From: Calonectria ilicicola
Lineage: Eukaryota > Ascomycota > Sordariomycetes > Hypocreales > Nectriaceae
NCBI GenBank assembly: GCA_020809705.1
Contig: CP085829.1
Location: 3,720,001-3,784,000 of the forward strand
Reading direction: 5' to 3'
DNA length: 64,000 nt
Below the pieces are notes generated by a model. That model made no database searches and was not told the origin of the DNA. It saw only the letters and a program-made list of their open reading frames with translations. Positions 47,621 through 58,525 of the stretch are shown one piece after another. Numbering within the stretch: position 1 is the first letter of the stretch; every line of letters starts with the position of its first letter. Position numbers and translations under genes: made by a program.

Positions 47621-48133
47621 TCAATAAGCTTGCACTCCAAAATATGTCAAGACGTCGATGAGAAGATTGAGAAGAATGAACAAAATGCTGCTCGTGGTGT
47701 ATGTTCTCTCCATCCTCAGCTCTTGGATGAACCAGTCACCGTCCTTGTGCCTCCAGGTTTCGTGGTAATGTCCACCACCATTCGTCCAGACCAACCCCAG
47801 AGCGCCCTTCAGCTTGAACTCGTCTCGAACGCAAAACATGGCCGTCACCGTATCCGGGCTCGCCTGCTCCATCTCCCCCGGCCCAACCACGTGCAGCTTC
47901 TGGGAATTGGCCGCGCTCTTGCCGAGGAAGGCCTGGTATTTTGCCAGAGAGTCAAAGGCCACGAGCTGCTTTCCGACCCGCATGGGCACCATGTCTGCGT
48001 GGAAGAAGCTGAATTTGGCGTCTGGCAGTGCGACCTCGGGCATTCTTGACAATTGCGACGTGTCGACAAACCTGGCGTACTGCATCTTCTTCTTTCGTAT
48101 CATTTCGATAATCTCCGGAGTTGGTGGGGCCAT
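47621..48133 (-). CDS. SnoaL-like (NTF2 superfamily) protein
   Basis: An uninterrupted 170-aa frame on the minus strand. The sequence reads as a SnoaL-like cone-fold protein: N-terminal helix (IIEMIRKKKMQYARFVDT), the strand ALPDAKFSFFHADM, a helix around FDSLAKYQAFLGK, VVGPGEMEQASPDTVTAMF, and the closing strands GGGHYHETWRHKDGDWFIQELRMERTYT. Family members include polyketide cyclases and small dehydratases, and many fungal ones sit beside oxidoreductases. Length is usual. The last 20 residues are hydrophobic (SILFILLNLLIDVLTYFG) and could be a tail anchor or a hydrophobic lid. Its upstream neighbour, in the same direction, is a broken NmrA-like gene, so the pair may be the remains of a metabolic module. 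Substrate cannot be predicted. Confidence 0.82.
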   Translation of the reverse strand: MAPPTPEIIEMIRKKKMQYARFVDTSQLSRMPEVALPDAKFSFFHADMVPMRVGKQLVAFDSLAKYQAFLGKSAANSQKLHVVGPGEMEQASPDTVTAMFCVRDEFKLKGALGLVWTNGGGHYHETWRHKDGDWFIQELRMERTYTTSSILFILLNLLIDVLTYFGVQAY

Positions 48134-48611
48134 CTTTGCTCGTTAGTGTTGGAAAACCCGTTGCTGGTGGTCTCAATCTTGTGTCTATACAACCAATAGT
48201 TAGCCTCCGTGCCATTGGCATCTCTAGCCAACGTACCAATGGCAAGTCCTTTCACAGCGGTAGTGTCAGGCGTCCATCGGTGATGTCGCAAAAGCCATTC
48301 ACCCGCGTGCATCGCAGGAAATCAATTGTCAGCGTCAGCGGGTCCGGGATGCACGACCCTTGATCTTTAGACCCCTACAGCGTGAAGGTACACTAACGCT
48401 TGGTTGGTCCAGATGCGAGATAACGATTGTACCCCGCCACACTTTGCGTTACCCCCTGTAAATACCACGCTACCAAACTAGACTACAGGGTAGTTTCAGG
48501 GCGTCATGGTTGATTTCAACTTCAAGATTTCTACGACTATGCATACCTTACGTTATGATAAAAAAAATTAATGGGAGTCGAAATAAAATACATATCTCAG
48601 CTGGGTCCCCT
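48134..48611. other. Intergenic region between SnoaL-like and NmrA-like genes
   Basis: About 480 bp; serves as upstream region of the SnoaL-like gene and 3' flank of the NmrA-like gene. No recognised coding sequence or regulatory site. Confidence 0.5.
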
Positions 48612-49671
48612 TTACAACACCTTCAGCTCTGTTGCGACCTCCCGGATCAAATCCTCAATATCCTTCTCAGTCATGACCCTGAGACCAAGCCTTTCGTTCC
48701 ACGAGTTTTTCAAAAAGTCACCACCACCGTAACCCTCCCCATACATCATCTGGTAGTAAAAGTTAATCATGGCCGACTTGTCGCCCTTGGCCACCTTCTC
48801 ATGTGCTTCCCGAATAACATCGTCCACGTTGAGATTTTGAATTTTACCATTCTCAACGGTTCCAAAGTCGATTCCGGTAACCTTGGACACTAGATCAGTC
48901 AAAAGACGCTCGCTGACTGCCGCAGAGTAAATGTAAACCGGCTTGTTGGCCGTTTCCTCGAAATGGGCTGGTTCGAGGATCTTTACGATGGCGGCACCAA
49001 TATCAGGCAGGGTAGATGGCCCAACCATGTTGCTGCCGCCGTTGTGGAACTTCGCTGTCTTCTGCATCATACTGGGCCCAAGTACGCCATACTTGAGGCC
49101 CAACTCGAAGAACGGGCCATTGTTGACTGAAGTCCAAGTGGTGGGGCTGGTGGCGGTGAGGGTAGATTCCAAGTACTCTCGAACCTGGACCTTTCCGTGC
49201 ACATGGGGAAGCTGTCAGGACAGCGGTGTGTCAAGGTTGGTGGTGTATTCGGAGGGGATGATTCTCTTCACCGAGGCAGCTATGGCGGTATCAATTATGA
49301 CCTTGTCACTCTCGATGGTAGGCATAGGCGCGGCACTGATTTGTTAGCTGTCTGATCTGGCTTGCCGCTGAGCAAAGGTAAATGGTCTGTCGTACCTCAA
49401 AACCACGTCTTGGCCCTTGAAGACAGAAACTAGCTCGTCCATGTTTGTCAAATCAACCTTGACTGACGCGACGCCTTCGGGAGCATCTCTGGTTGACTCC
49501 TTTCTTTGAACAACGGTAACGGCATGCCCGGCACCAACCAATGATTTGAGAATTTGGGAGCCCAGAGTACCGGTAGCCTACAACGTCTGTCAGTTGGATG
49601 GAGAGAGGGTGGATGTTGCTGGATAAAAGACTTACACCGAGGAAAGCCACTTTGCGCACAATTCCAGCCAT
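48612..49671 (-). pseudogene. NmrA-like/isoflavone-reductase-like gene with in-frame stop
   Basis: Minus-strand exons 49671-49636, 49577-49396 and 49335-48612 would encode 313 residues. Splice sites are good (GTAAGT and GTACGA donors), and they assemble the dinucleotide-binding start VAFLG-ATGTLGSQILKSL, VVQRKE, VDLTNMDELVSVFKGQDVVL and SAAPMP, as in atypical NmrA-family NAD(P)-binding reductases. The later part (IIPSEYTTNLD, then LPHVHGKVQVREYLES, GPFFELGL, VYIYSAAVSERLLTDLV) is also intact, but codon 49217-49215 between them is TGA, in a position where homologues continue. A CGA-to-TGA transition would explain it. All other exons remain open, so the loss is recent, strain-specific, or a sequencing error. 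An intron hiding the TGA is unlikely because coding similarity runs through both sides. If translated, the product would stop at about residue 113. Confidence 0.72.
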
Positions 49672-50492
49672 TTTCACAGATTTGAGGGCAAGATGATTGA
49701 AGTATTTCTCAAAAGTATGCTCGATCTCTGAAGGATGAGATGCTGCCCGAACTGGAGAGAGATGGAAGATTATTTATACCTCTCATCATTCAATCTGGCG
49801 GCAAGAATTTATAAGCATCATGGCTTATGGATGACCTTGTCAAGACATCGTCATGTCTCGAATCTCGTGGGTCTTGCTTGGTCTGTGGGTTGACGGGTTC
49901 GTGCGAAACATGTTGGCGAGCATAGGCAGCCATTGCCTCGTCGCTCTAGACGATGCGACTGCGTGCAAAGTTGAGGTCATCAGCAGAGTACCTCTGCTGA
50001 ATAGGGAAAAGCGGCCGCCTCACGGGTAAAGCGTCGGCGTCTCGGAGGCCGATTGCATTTTTATTGGCCGCGCCTCAGGGCGATTGACCGAGCATTGGTC
50101 TACTCTACCGCACCGGTAAAGCTAGATAGGTGCGGCCAGTTTCACGGCGTCCAAGACGCGAAATCGTACAACAAATGAACACGAAACACGAGACACAGAG
50201 TGACACCCAGAAAAGAAAAAAAAAAGGCAATGAGATAGAGGCTTACGCAAGATACAGATGCAGTGGCATTCATTTTTCTCGCTGTTCACAAGTCTAACTA
50301 GCCTATTCAGCAACGTTAGAGTATCTCTCCTTCAAGGGACAGCTTGAACTTGGTTACCCAAGTAAGCACTGTAATGATCGCCAAAAGAACCCGTGATTCG
50401 TGGATGCTTACTTGGAGGGCGGTCACGTGTATCCTGTAATTAGATAATCAAGGTGCCTCAGGGTGTCGCAGTAATCAACCTTACTTTGACGG

Positions 50493-50700
50493 CAGGTCGC
50501 ACCCTTATGCAGTGCAAGAGTTGTACCGACGAAACCTTCGGGCGAAATATTTGAACAGATTTGATCGAATTTTCCGTAAACCCTCTCGAGGCTGGGTAAA
50601 AGAATGGCTTCCCGCGCAAACGAAAAGTAAACCGAACCCTCACGAAAGCCACAACGAAAACAAAGCCTTGCACCAGGCGTTGCGATGGAATTAGCCATCT
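50493..50700 (+). pseudogene. Decayed repeat copy C (short)
   Basis: About 200 bp similar to the left parts of copies A and B. In one plus-strand frame it reads NLRAKYLNRFDRIFRKPSRG then VKEWLPAQ, aligning with NLEVKAFNDLDE...KSGFPREL of copy B. The block around CTCGAGGCTGGGTAAAAGAA matches the TCGAGAC-x-AAGTATAAGA blocks of the other copies. Only this left portion is detectable. Confidence 0.5.
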
Positions 50701-51059
50701 CCCGCTGTGTGCTTTACCCAACGTCCGATCCCCCGGTCGAGGCAGGGATGTGGAAATCAACGATGTCTCAATACATGCGCAGCAGCTTTCAGGGCTTGAG
50801 AGACAACATCATCTTCCCCGAGTGCCGCCTTGATGAGTTGAGAATGAGTGACCCAGTCAACTTGACGGGGTTCTTGCCGGCATAACAGGCAGTGCCAATC
50901 AAAAGCACCTCTCGCCGCGAGATACTACTCAACAGCCCATGGTGTGAAGATGGTCGTCCTTCAGATGGCTTCCCCTCCAAGACCAGTGCATCTCAACACA
51001 CACCCTTCAACGCACACATCCTCCAACGCAACAATGTCTTTCGGGCGCCCTACTATCCG

Positions 51060-51860
51060 CGACCTAAACCACTCATCTTCTGAGAAATGTGCCAACATTC
51101 AGACCCACAGGCGATCGACCGACAGTATACACACTCAGTGCCGTTTGCGCTGCACAATAGGGTATACAATAAAACCTTGAGGCAAAGGTTTTTATTGGCT
51201 TTGGCGGACTTTTCCTGTCAGCTTTCTCGAGACTCGAGTATAAGAACGGCTGCCCCCGCAGACAAAGTACGATCCGAATCATTAAAAAAGATATTGTACA
51301 ATCACCAAGATGACGTTCCCAATCATCCATTATATCCCCTATCCAACGCTACACAACGTGTTACTCTACGGACCACGTACCGACAAAATCGAGACACGCG
51401 AGTAATTCATTGCTCAAGGAACAGCATTGTCTTCCCGGATGGGCGCATCAAGGAGCCAAAAGCCCGTTGCTTCATCTATCTTGCAAGTCCCTCTCAACAG
51501 AGAGACCCCTCTCAGATTGTACGCTTGTTGTTTTGTTGCAAATCTTTGGCTGCGGCATACTTTTCGAGAATCTGTGCGCAACATCGAATTTTATCAAGGG
51601 ACAAGGGGAGCTCCCACACGAGCTTGCGGAGGATATTTTGGCAGGCAAATAGTTGGAGCCTGAACAACAAGAATTCCTTCTTGCTACGAGTATTGCAACA
51701 ATACAAGGCTACTAGTGGCCAGAGTCATCACCAATCGAGGCCAAGAGCAGTGAACTGCACACAATGGGCTCATGCCCAGCCTTCGACGGTTGCCAAGACT
51801 GGATACCCAAAAGGGTTCCTGGAACTTCAAATTCCTTGAAGCTTGATACGCAGGGTTTTT
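51060..51860 (+). pseudogene. Decayed repeat copy A
   Basis: About 800 bp colinear with copy B. Shared blocks are VPFA followed by LRQR...RDSSIRTAAP, and further right a block reading LLQIFGCGILFENL and ELAEDILAGK, then a stop. Frames shift between blocks and stops interrupt every one of them. A 250-aa open frame (51087-51839) exists by chance in one reading. I do not recognise the parent protein. Confidence 0.5.
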
Positions 51861-52739
51861 ATCTGTTGCACCCAATTGTGTAGTTGAGAGCGGTTGCGAT
51901 CTCAGCCATCAAGCTTGGCACCGCGCCCCCAAGTTAAGGCCAATGGATTGCGACCAAGCACTACTTCAGGCCGAACAAACAAGCAGTACGTGAATCTCTC
52001 AACAATCTGATCGCAGCCAGCAGCCGATCGGATAGAACACACACGCACGCACGCACTCATGCTGCGCTTCTACACCCAGAAGCCACAATGCTGAACACAC
52101 TCTTGGGTTTGCTGTACGAGAATCTACTGGTATGGCAAAGCCGTTGGTGACCGAGTAATCTTCTACCTGCTCGCCGAGAGAGCCATAGTGCTTTTTTTAT
52201 CAATGCAAATGCACTACAAGGCCTAAGGGCCCTCGCCTTAGGAGATAACTGGACGACTGAAGGGGTTTCGTAATCCAGAGGCATTCAACCAAGACACTAA
52301 AAATTATAACAACAGAAGCTTTTGCATTACGCAGCCTAGGGAGGATATTCTAAAGGGGCGGAAGTCATCGGCTCACCGCATCTCCTCATGAAGCCTCGCA
52401 GCTGCCCATAGCGGCACAACACGCATTGAAGAGATTTTAATGTATGGTTTCACAAAGCTACCATCAAGCTTGGAACCACTGGCGAGATATATAAGCCCCA
52501 AGACCGTTCAAGTTAAGCCTGCTCATCGTGACCGAAGCCTACTTCACGTCTTCATCAAACAACCAAGCAGGCAGTAAGCGCATTTCCCAAAAGCCCCGAT
52601 TAGGATCACCAGTCAACTGACAAGAAAGACGGCCAAGCATAGAAGCGCCATTTCCACCAGACAAGTGTGTTTTTGGTTGGATATTCCCTATGAGAGGCAG
52701 CTCGACCGGTCGCCTAAGGAGCAGTCCGATTATTCTTGC

Positions 52740-53450
52740 CTGCTAGATTCGATGACAATGCGGCAGCCCGTACCATTTGCGCCGTACGATAGCACAGATA
52801 TAGAAAACTTGAGGTGAAGGCTTTCAATGACCTTGATGAGCCTTTACTGTGGACCTTATCGAGACCTAAGTATAAGAGCGGCTTCCCCAGAGAGCTAAGC
52901 GCGCTCCAAACCGTCCACGATACCTTCCTCGTACAGCCCTTCCCGATGGCGTATCCGACTATCCGATGCATCATCTACCCCGCCGTCGATCAGCTCAATC
53001 GAGAAAGGCAGACACACACCAATAATCTAGAGCCCCGTGAGCAGTTGAACCGTCTTTCCTGACCGGCTCGTCAAGGTTTGAAGGCAAACCTCCTTCTCTA
53101 CCTTTCCGGCTTCCTCTCAGCACAAATGCGGACGTCGGATCACACACGCCTCCTGCTCCTTATCTTTGGCTGCAATATAATTTTGAGCGAGCAGCAACCC
53201 GTACAATTACAACAGTTCGTCGAAGAGCAATAGACGCTGCTAGGAGATCTAGCAGAGAAGATCTCCACCAGGCAAATAGTTCCAGAGTACGGCAGAAGCC
53301 TGGATAACGCTAAGCTGAAGGAGGAGCCAATAGAGTCTTCCAGGCACTGGAGAGCTTTGACGGTGCTAAGAATCCAACGCTTCAAGGGGGTCATTCTTCT
53401 TGGTGTTGTGTTTGCTACAAAAATCCCAGGGCGAATATTCAATGAACAGG
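52740..53450 (+). pseudogene. Decayed repeat copy B
   Basis: The best-preserved copy. A frame at about 52805-53062 reads LEVKAFNDLDEPLLWTLSRP then KYKSGFPRELSALQ, followed after a stop by LLLLIFGCNIILSEQQPVQL and LAEKISTRQIVPEYGRSLDN with another stop between. Blocks and order match copy A, so this was once a coding unit. The family is unknown to me; a transposon-borne gene or an expanded fungal gene family are both possible. Confidence 0.5.
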
Positions 53451-54579
53451 CCTTGGAGGAAAAGAAACCACAGTCAACGAATATATGCCTACAGGTTGGG
53501 CATATTTGGGAGTTTAGAACAGCTGGAGAGGCTAAAAGGTGTGAAGAGGCCAGGGAGGCTAGGCAGGCAGGGCGGGCTAGCCGGGCCAAGAGGGTGTTTT
53601 ATCTGTCCAACCCCAAGAGTGGTTATACATATTTGGCCCGTTCGCGGCTGACACTGCCATGGCACGCACTTGCCCTACGAATGGGATGTTCAAAATACTT
53701 TGTTCATCAACAGTCGCATCGAGCCTGGAATCGCAGTCCCAAACGGATGCCAAGCCACCGTGACCAAGGACTTCAGACATTCGAATTAAACACCCATCAA
53801 ACAAACTGTTGTTGACTGGACAGACAGGCAAGCAAGGAGGGCTATGCAAGATAGGTAAGATGCGGAATGAATGGCCAATAGCATAAAAGTTGACGCCTTT
53901 TGACACGTCCAATGCTGCCCATGGGCTCATTTGCGCAAACTGCGTGCGTGGGGCTGGGCTTGCCCGCCCCTCAACACCTCAAGACGACAATGGAATTAGC
54001 ATTTGGCCCGTTGTGCGATGCTCTAGCCTGCAACTGATTGTATTGCCATTTTACAGAATGCAATCCGTGACTTTCTTAAAGTTTGCATCAGCTATGATAT
54101 CTTGCCCCTCTTGTTCTGCCTTATCGTTCTCGATACCGATCTGCTCATCAAGAAGGCCATTAATATCTTAACCTAGAACTATACATGCACTGGCTGCCCG
54201 CCCCCGTGATATCCCTCTACTACCGCCATCGGCCTATATGCTAATAATTCCTTTTAGTAGCTATTGTGTCGGCTCCTCTATGGGATTCTCACTCTAGCCG
54301 CTTTGCTGGCATCCTCACCAGCACCGACTTCATCAATGTGATCCAGTATTACTGCTAGTTCCTTGATAAGATGAGCAAACTGGATCAGTTCCGCCTGAGC
54401 AGCTTGTTGTTTCCATCATGAATCCGCTTTTTTTATCTTCGAACCAAGGACGGAATAGTTGGGCATTGTGGTAATAAGCAGAGAGAGGCAATGAGAATCT
54501 TTCAAAATAAATCAATCTGACAAGGAGCTTTCCTGGGGGAGAGTTTTTCTTTCATTTGATGGAAAAGCAGGACGTTTTC

Positions 54580-56939
54580 TTAATTGTTGTTCTCAGTATT
54601 ACCAAGAAATGCTTCAAAGTATCCCATATCAACAACATTGTCATCTGTGAACTGACTACCACTGCCATTGGGAAGTGGCTGGGAACTCCAAGTTGGATCA
54701 GTCTTATATCCAAAGTCGTCGACGGAAAACGAGGATGTCGCCGCGGTGTAGTCAGGAAGCGACTCAGTGACATCAAGTTGTTCGCTTAGATCGCCTGTGA
54801 AACAATTAGAGGGTGCGATATTTCTAGTGATTGCACCCAGAACAGGATGAAAGCAATCTTTCCCAATCACATTTTTAGCGCTTGTTTCTGCGCGGACATA
54901 TGCCGTGCGGCTTTGAGGTAGTAGTGGCTGAATTGTGTCTTGATGCTGGCTTCTGGCCATGACAGGCCGGCCCTCCACGTTTTTCGCATTATCGTGACCT
55001 GTGGCGGCGTGGTGTCTGTTCAAATCTGGCATCCTAAGGTAAGAATCGAGATTATTTTGCTCCACATCCAGATAGGCTTGTTTCATGAATGCTCGTGTGA
55101 TGTTGTACGTTCGTGATACCACCTCCATGGCATAAAGAATGACCTCCAGACCGGACAAATCAGGCACTGCACCAGAAGAGAGGCTCTGTTTCCCCAAGTA
55201 TACAAACACCGTAGTTGCGCAGTACAATGACAGTGCACAAACTGGGTCTTTCTGGAGTGCATGGTTAATTAATCGACATCACTCGCAGACGTGTGCACCA
55301 CTTACAAATGCGAGAACGGCTTGGGATGTAAGCTTGACAATCCGGACGATTTCGTCTACAGCAACCTTGAGGCGTGTGATGCTGGCCTCCCGCAAGGATT
55401 CAGATAAATTGTATTTATCAATCTTTTCGATTGCGGCATGGTGTAAGCAAATAATTGAAGCCTGGAGGTTCAAATTTATGCGCAATGCTTTATGGTCTTG
55501 CAGATTCTGAGGTAGTCGAAGGTTCTCGGGCAAAAACATGAAAACAGATGACAAAGTATCATCTATCTCGCGGTGCCGCACCCAGAACTTTCCACGCGTG
55601 TAATCATCGGGATGGTCATTGGGCTTTGGGCGATGCACATGCTTCAGAGTTACCTTGAAGATCTGATATACAATGACTCTACCGGCGAAGTCTGCGTAGG
55701 GTGCACCTTGAAAGACTTGGTGCGGAAAAGGTGATTTGCATTCATTGTTCGATAAAAAGGCATCTTCCGGGGCTGGTAGTCGAGTCGCAATCTATGCATT
55801 TTCGTATTAGCAAGGTTTCAGAAGATACTCGGGCTACCTCACATCATCAATCTCGATGGAACTAGGCCATCCGGCAGTCATTGTTGCATGAGCATCAAGA
55901 CAGAATGCCCCCCAAAAAACCCGCCTCCTCTCCTCAAGCTCTGACCAAGTTAACGGGGAATTCAGTGTTGGAGGCAAACCAAATGATTCTCCGTCAATAC
56001 GATCGAGACCCATCATTTGACACAGGCGTACATATCTTGTGATGCTCAAGACTGTTTTCGTAAACATCAGTCGCCTTGCTTCGTAGGTTGCGATCAGCCC
56101 CCATGCTTGCGCATGGCTTATGGTGATGCATTTATCACCATGGCCCTTCAAGCAGACGCAAGTCAGCGGCGACAGCTTACGGTGAAATTTTTGTTACTCG
56201 CCTCTACTTCATCTGCCTGCACATAGAGCCGAGCTCGATGATAGAAGACTTCGTGATGCCTGTGATATTCGCTGTGTCCGTCAGCCGCCAGGGCCCAAAT
56301 AGCATATTGCAGACACATTGGCGGCTTCATCAAGGGGCCGCCATAAAAGGCCTGCAGATAACGTCCTGGGTGTAGGATAGGCATTGAAGGGTGTACATTT
56401 TTGAAAAATGCACCATGCCTATTATGTTAGTGGACGAATCCTGATTGTGCTGTTCGATTCTGTACATACAGTGTTTCCATCATGCTCAGCGGGGGAGGTG
56501 CTTCTGACATGCCTAACCTCAGCAACTGATCTGAACTATACCCTGTTCGATCTTTTACGGGGTTATTTGACTGAGGAAGCAGTGCATGATCGGCGCCAGC
56601 GCTTTCTTGACGGCCCGATGTCTTGAGGTTGGTGAAGTAACCTTCGACCTGGGCTGAGCAAAAATGCTGTTAGTGCCATTGAATAAATACTGAAAAATTA
56701 ATTGAAGGATGTTTAATACCTAGACGAATTTCCAGCGCCTTTACAGTTTCACGGTTTGTGTTTACCTGTCTGTAGGCAGTCTTCCGCCTTGATTCTGGAT
56801 AGGCGCAGTCCCGTGCTTCGTCAATACATCGACCGCAAGTTGGCTTTATGCGGTCGCATTTGAGCTTCTTCGATCGACATGAAAAGCAGGCGTACTTTTC
56901 TGTTTCTTGGCCAGAATTTTTGGAACTTTCGAGATCCAT
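54580..56939 (-). CDS. Zn2Cys6 transcription factor with fungal-specific regulatory domain
   Basis: Six minus-strand exons, 56939-56720, 56653-56470, 56418-56208, 56145-55843, 55791-55306 and 55251-54580, give 691 aa with all phases consistent. The Gal4-type binuclear zinc cluster is complete, C18-x2-C21-x6-C28-x6-C35-x2-C38-x6-C45, followed by a basic linker and an EIRLAQVEGYF coiled-coil dimerisation start. The fungal-specific transcription factor domain fills about residues 130-430: HPSMPILHPGRYLQAF, PPMCLQYAIWALAADGH, HAQAWGLIATYEARRLMFTK, RLCQMMGLDRID and EERRRVFWGAFCLDAHATM. The C-terminus is acidic and Asn/Ser/Asp-rich, a plausible activation region. Exon 3's donor (GTAGAG) is the weakest; a nearby GTAAGC would leave an intron of only 35 nt. 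The target genes are unknown. It is the only pathway-type regulator near the SnoaL/NmrA remnants, but 5 kb of decayed DNA separates them. Confidence 0.88.
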
Positions 56940-57773
56940 TTTGTCCAGGAGCGTTGGTTTACAGATTGGACCAACAGCAGCACCAGCACTTAGCTTGCTC
57001 CTACCGCGTAGACCAGGCGGTGGCACGTGACAGGTGGGACAGGGCTGATAAGGGAAGGCGCTCCAAAGGATCGAAAGCTTAAATACGAAAGGACAATGTT
57101 GGCTTCACTAGCGGACCAGTAAACCGTGGCACAACGTAACGGTCATGCAAATGGGGGTCGCTCATGGTCAAGTCATAAAATGCCTTGTGGCAGAAATTCT
57201 ATGTGGCCAAATTGCCTATTGTGCAGCGTGGCTGGTTGGGCCAGGGCAGGCAAACTAGACAGACCATGGACAGAAGGGTCCTCATCGTGGATGAGACAGA
57301 AGACATTCCAATAAGTGCCAATTATTAAGAGCGTGACAGGTTATTCGCGGGTTTCGAATATCCCCTCTGGGAAAGCGTTCAATTTCGCGACACGTGGATA
57401 GCCATCGGCTTGGTTTCTGCAAGGGACACAAACCATGGCCAAATATCGTGGCCTTGCTGCTACGCCTTGTAAAGTGGGAACCTGCAGGCTCCAAATCCAA
57501 TTGCCAGGGGCCGACTAGAGGTACATGAGTCTCTCTGTGTGTGTGTCCCTCAGAAACGAACAAAGAGAGGGGCAGTGATAATCATCCTCTGTGCCACCTT
57601 CGACCAGCAAATTTGCCGAGCATGTGCGACTTTGTGACCAGACCGCTTAATGAGTCACGGATTCACGAAAACATTCTGACCCTGCAGCTGGGTTGACCCC
57701 ACGTGCGGAAGTTGGAAATGACTTTGATTCAAGTTCTATCTCAAGTACGTACTCTAGTGTCCACCATCCCATT
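56940..57773. other. Intergenic region
   Basis: Promoter side of the Zn2Cys6 gene (minus) and 3' flank of the small hypothetical gene (minus). No gene or known operator recognised. A TGTGTGTGT run lies at about 57536-57546. Confidence 0.45.
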
Positions 57774-58163
57774 TCACTTGGCCTGTCGGCACATCCGTTT
57801 CGGTCGCTGGTCCGAGGGGCCAGGGCTTCGATCTCGCTTTTTTCCCATGGCTGTGTCGCTGTTGGCCTGTTTATCCAGCCGTTCTGAACGACGACGTCTG
57901 TCCGGGTGAGGACGAGACACCTGGCCTGCGGGCCAGAGGGCTGCACACACCTTCCGGCCAGACAGATGGTGCTCATACTCAACTTGGCCATTTTCATTCT
58001 GATATTCCCACCAAACGTTTAGCGGAAGCGTTTCTTCACGTGAAGCGATCTGGCGATGGAGATCGGAAAACGCCTGGTTTAGTTCCACCTCCAAGAGATT
58101 TGCGAGAATCTCGCCCGCCTTTGTATATAACGTCCGAACAACTTGTGTTCCAGTTGGCGACAT
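57774..58163 (-). CDS. Small hypothetical protein
   Basis: A 129-aa minus-strand frame from ATG 58163 (an upstream frame extension lacks ATG). Composition is protein-like: a helical first half (VVRTLYTKAGEILANLLEVE then LNQAFSDLHRQIASREETLP), then NVWWEYQNENGQVEYEHHLS, and a basic, Ser/Arg/Lys-rich C-terminus that may be a nuclear signal (GKKRDRSPGPSDQRPKR). I do not know the family. It is head-to-head with the FTA2-like pseudogene (about 360 bp apart), so they may share a promoter. Confidence 0.5.
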   Translation of the reverse strand: MSPTGTQVVRTLYTKAGEILANLLEVELNQAFSDLHRQIASREETLPLNVWWEYQNENGQVEYEHHLSGRKVCAALWPAGQVSRPHPDRRRRSERLDKQANSDTAMGKKRDRSPGPSDQRPKRMCRQAK

Positions 58164-58525
58164 GTTTGCCCTTTTCCGCAACAGCTATCTACATGCATCT
58201 ATATAACCAGCAAACAGCCCCAAAGGAACACATCTCGGAGCCCGAAACTTGACCGCGTCACGGTCAGAGACTAACGCCGACGTGGTAACTCAATGGTGTC
58301 ACAAAGCGCAATGAGGTTAGTAACCGACTGTGCCACCTTCATCAAAGAGACGGAATGGAATAATCAGACGCTCCGCGTGTAACAAAAACCTTTTGACGAA
58401 TCATGCACCACAATTGCTGACATAATGAGTCGTTTGTGGTATTTAACAGGCTTGAATCATCGTCGCAGCGCGGACGCGGCCATGATCATAACAAATAACC
58501 GTTTACGCCACCAACCACAGGTCCA

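Larger units (their letters stand above)
49672..54579. other. Gene-poor region with decayed repeat family
   Basis: Nearly 5 kb with no intact gene. It contains three diverged copies of one gene-like unit, listed separately, plus TATA-like sequences (for example GATATATAAGCC at about 52486). Most frames are broken by stops. Confidence 0.55.

Noticed and set aside
51087..51839. 250-aa open frame in the repeat graveyard
   Set aside because: Only part of it aligns with copy B in this frame; best similarity jumps between frames, so this frame is not the ancestral one.
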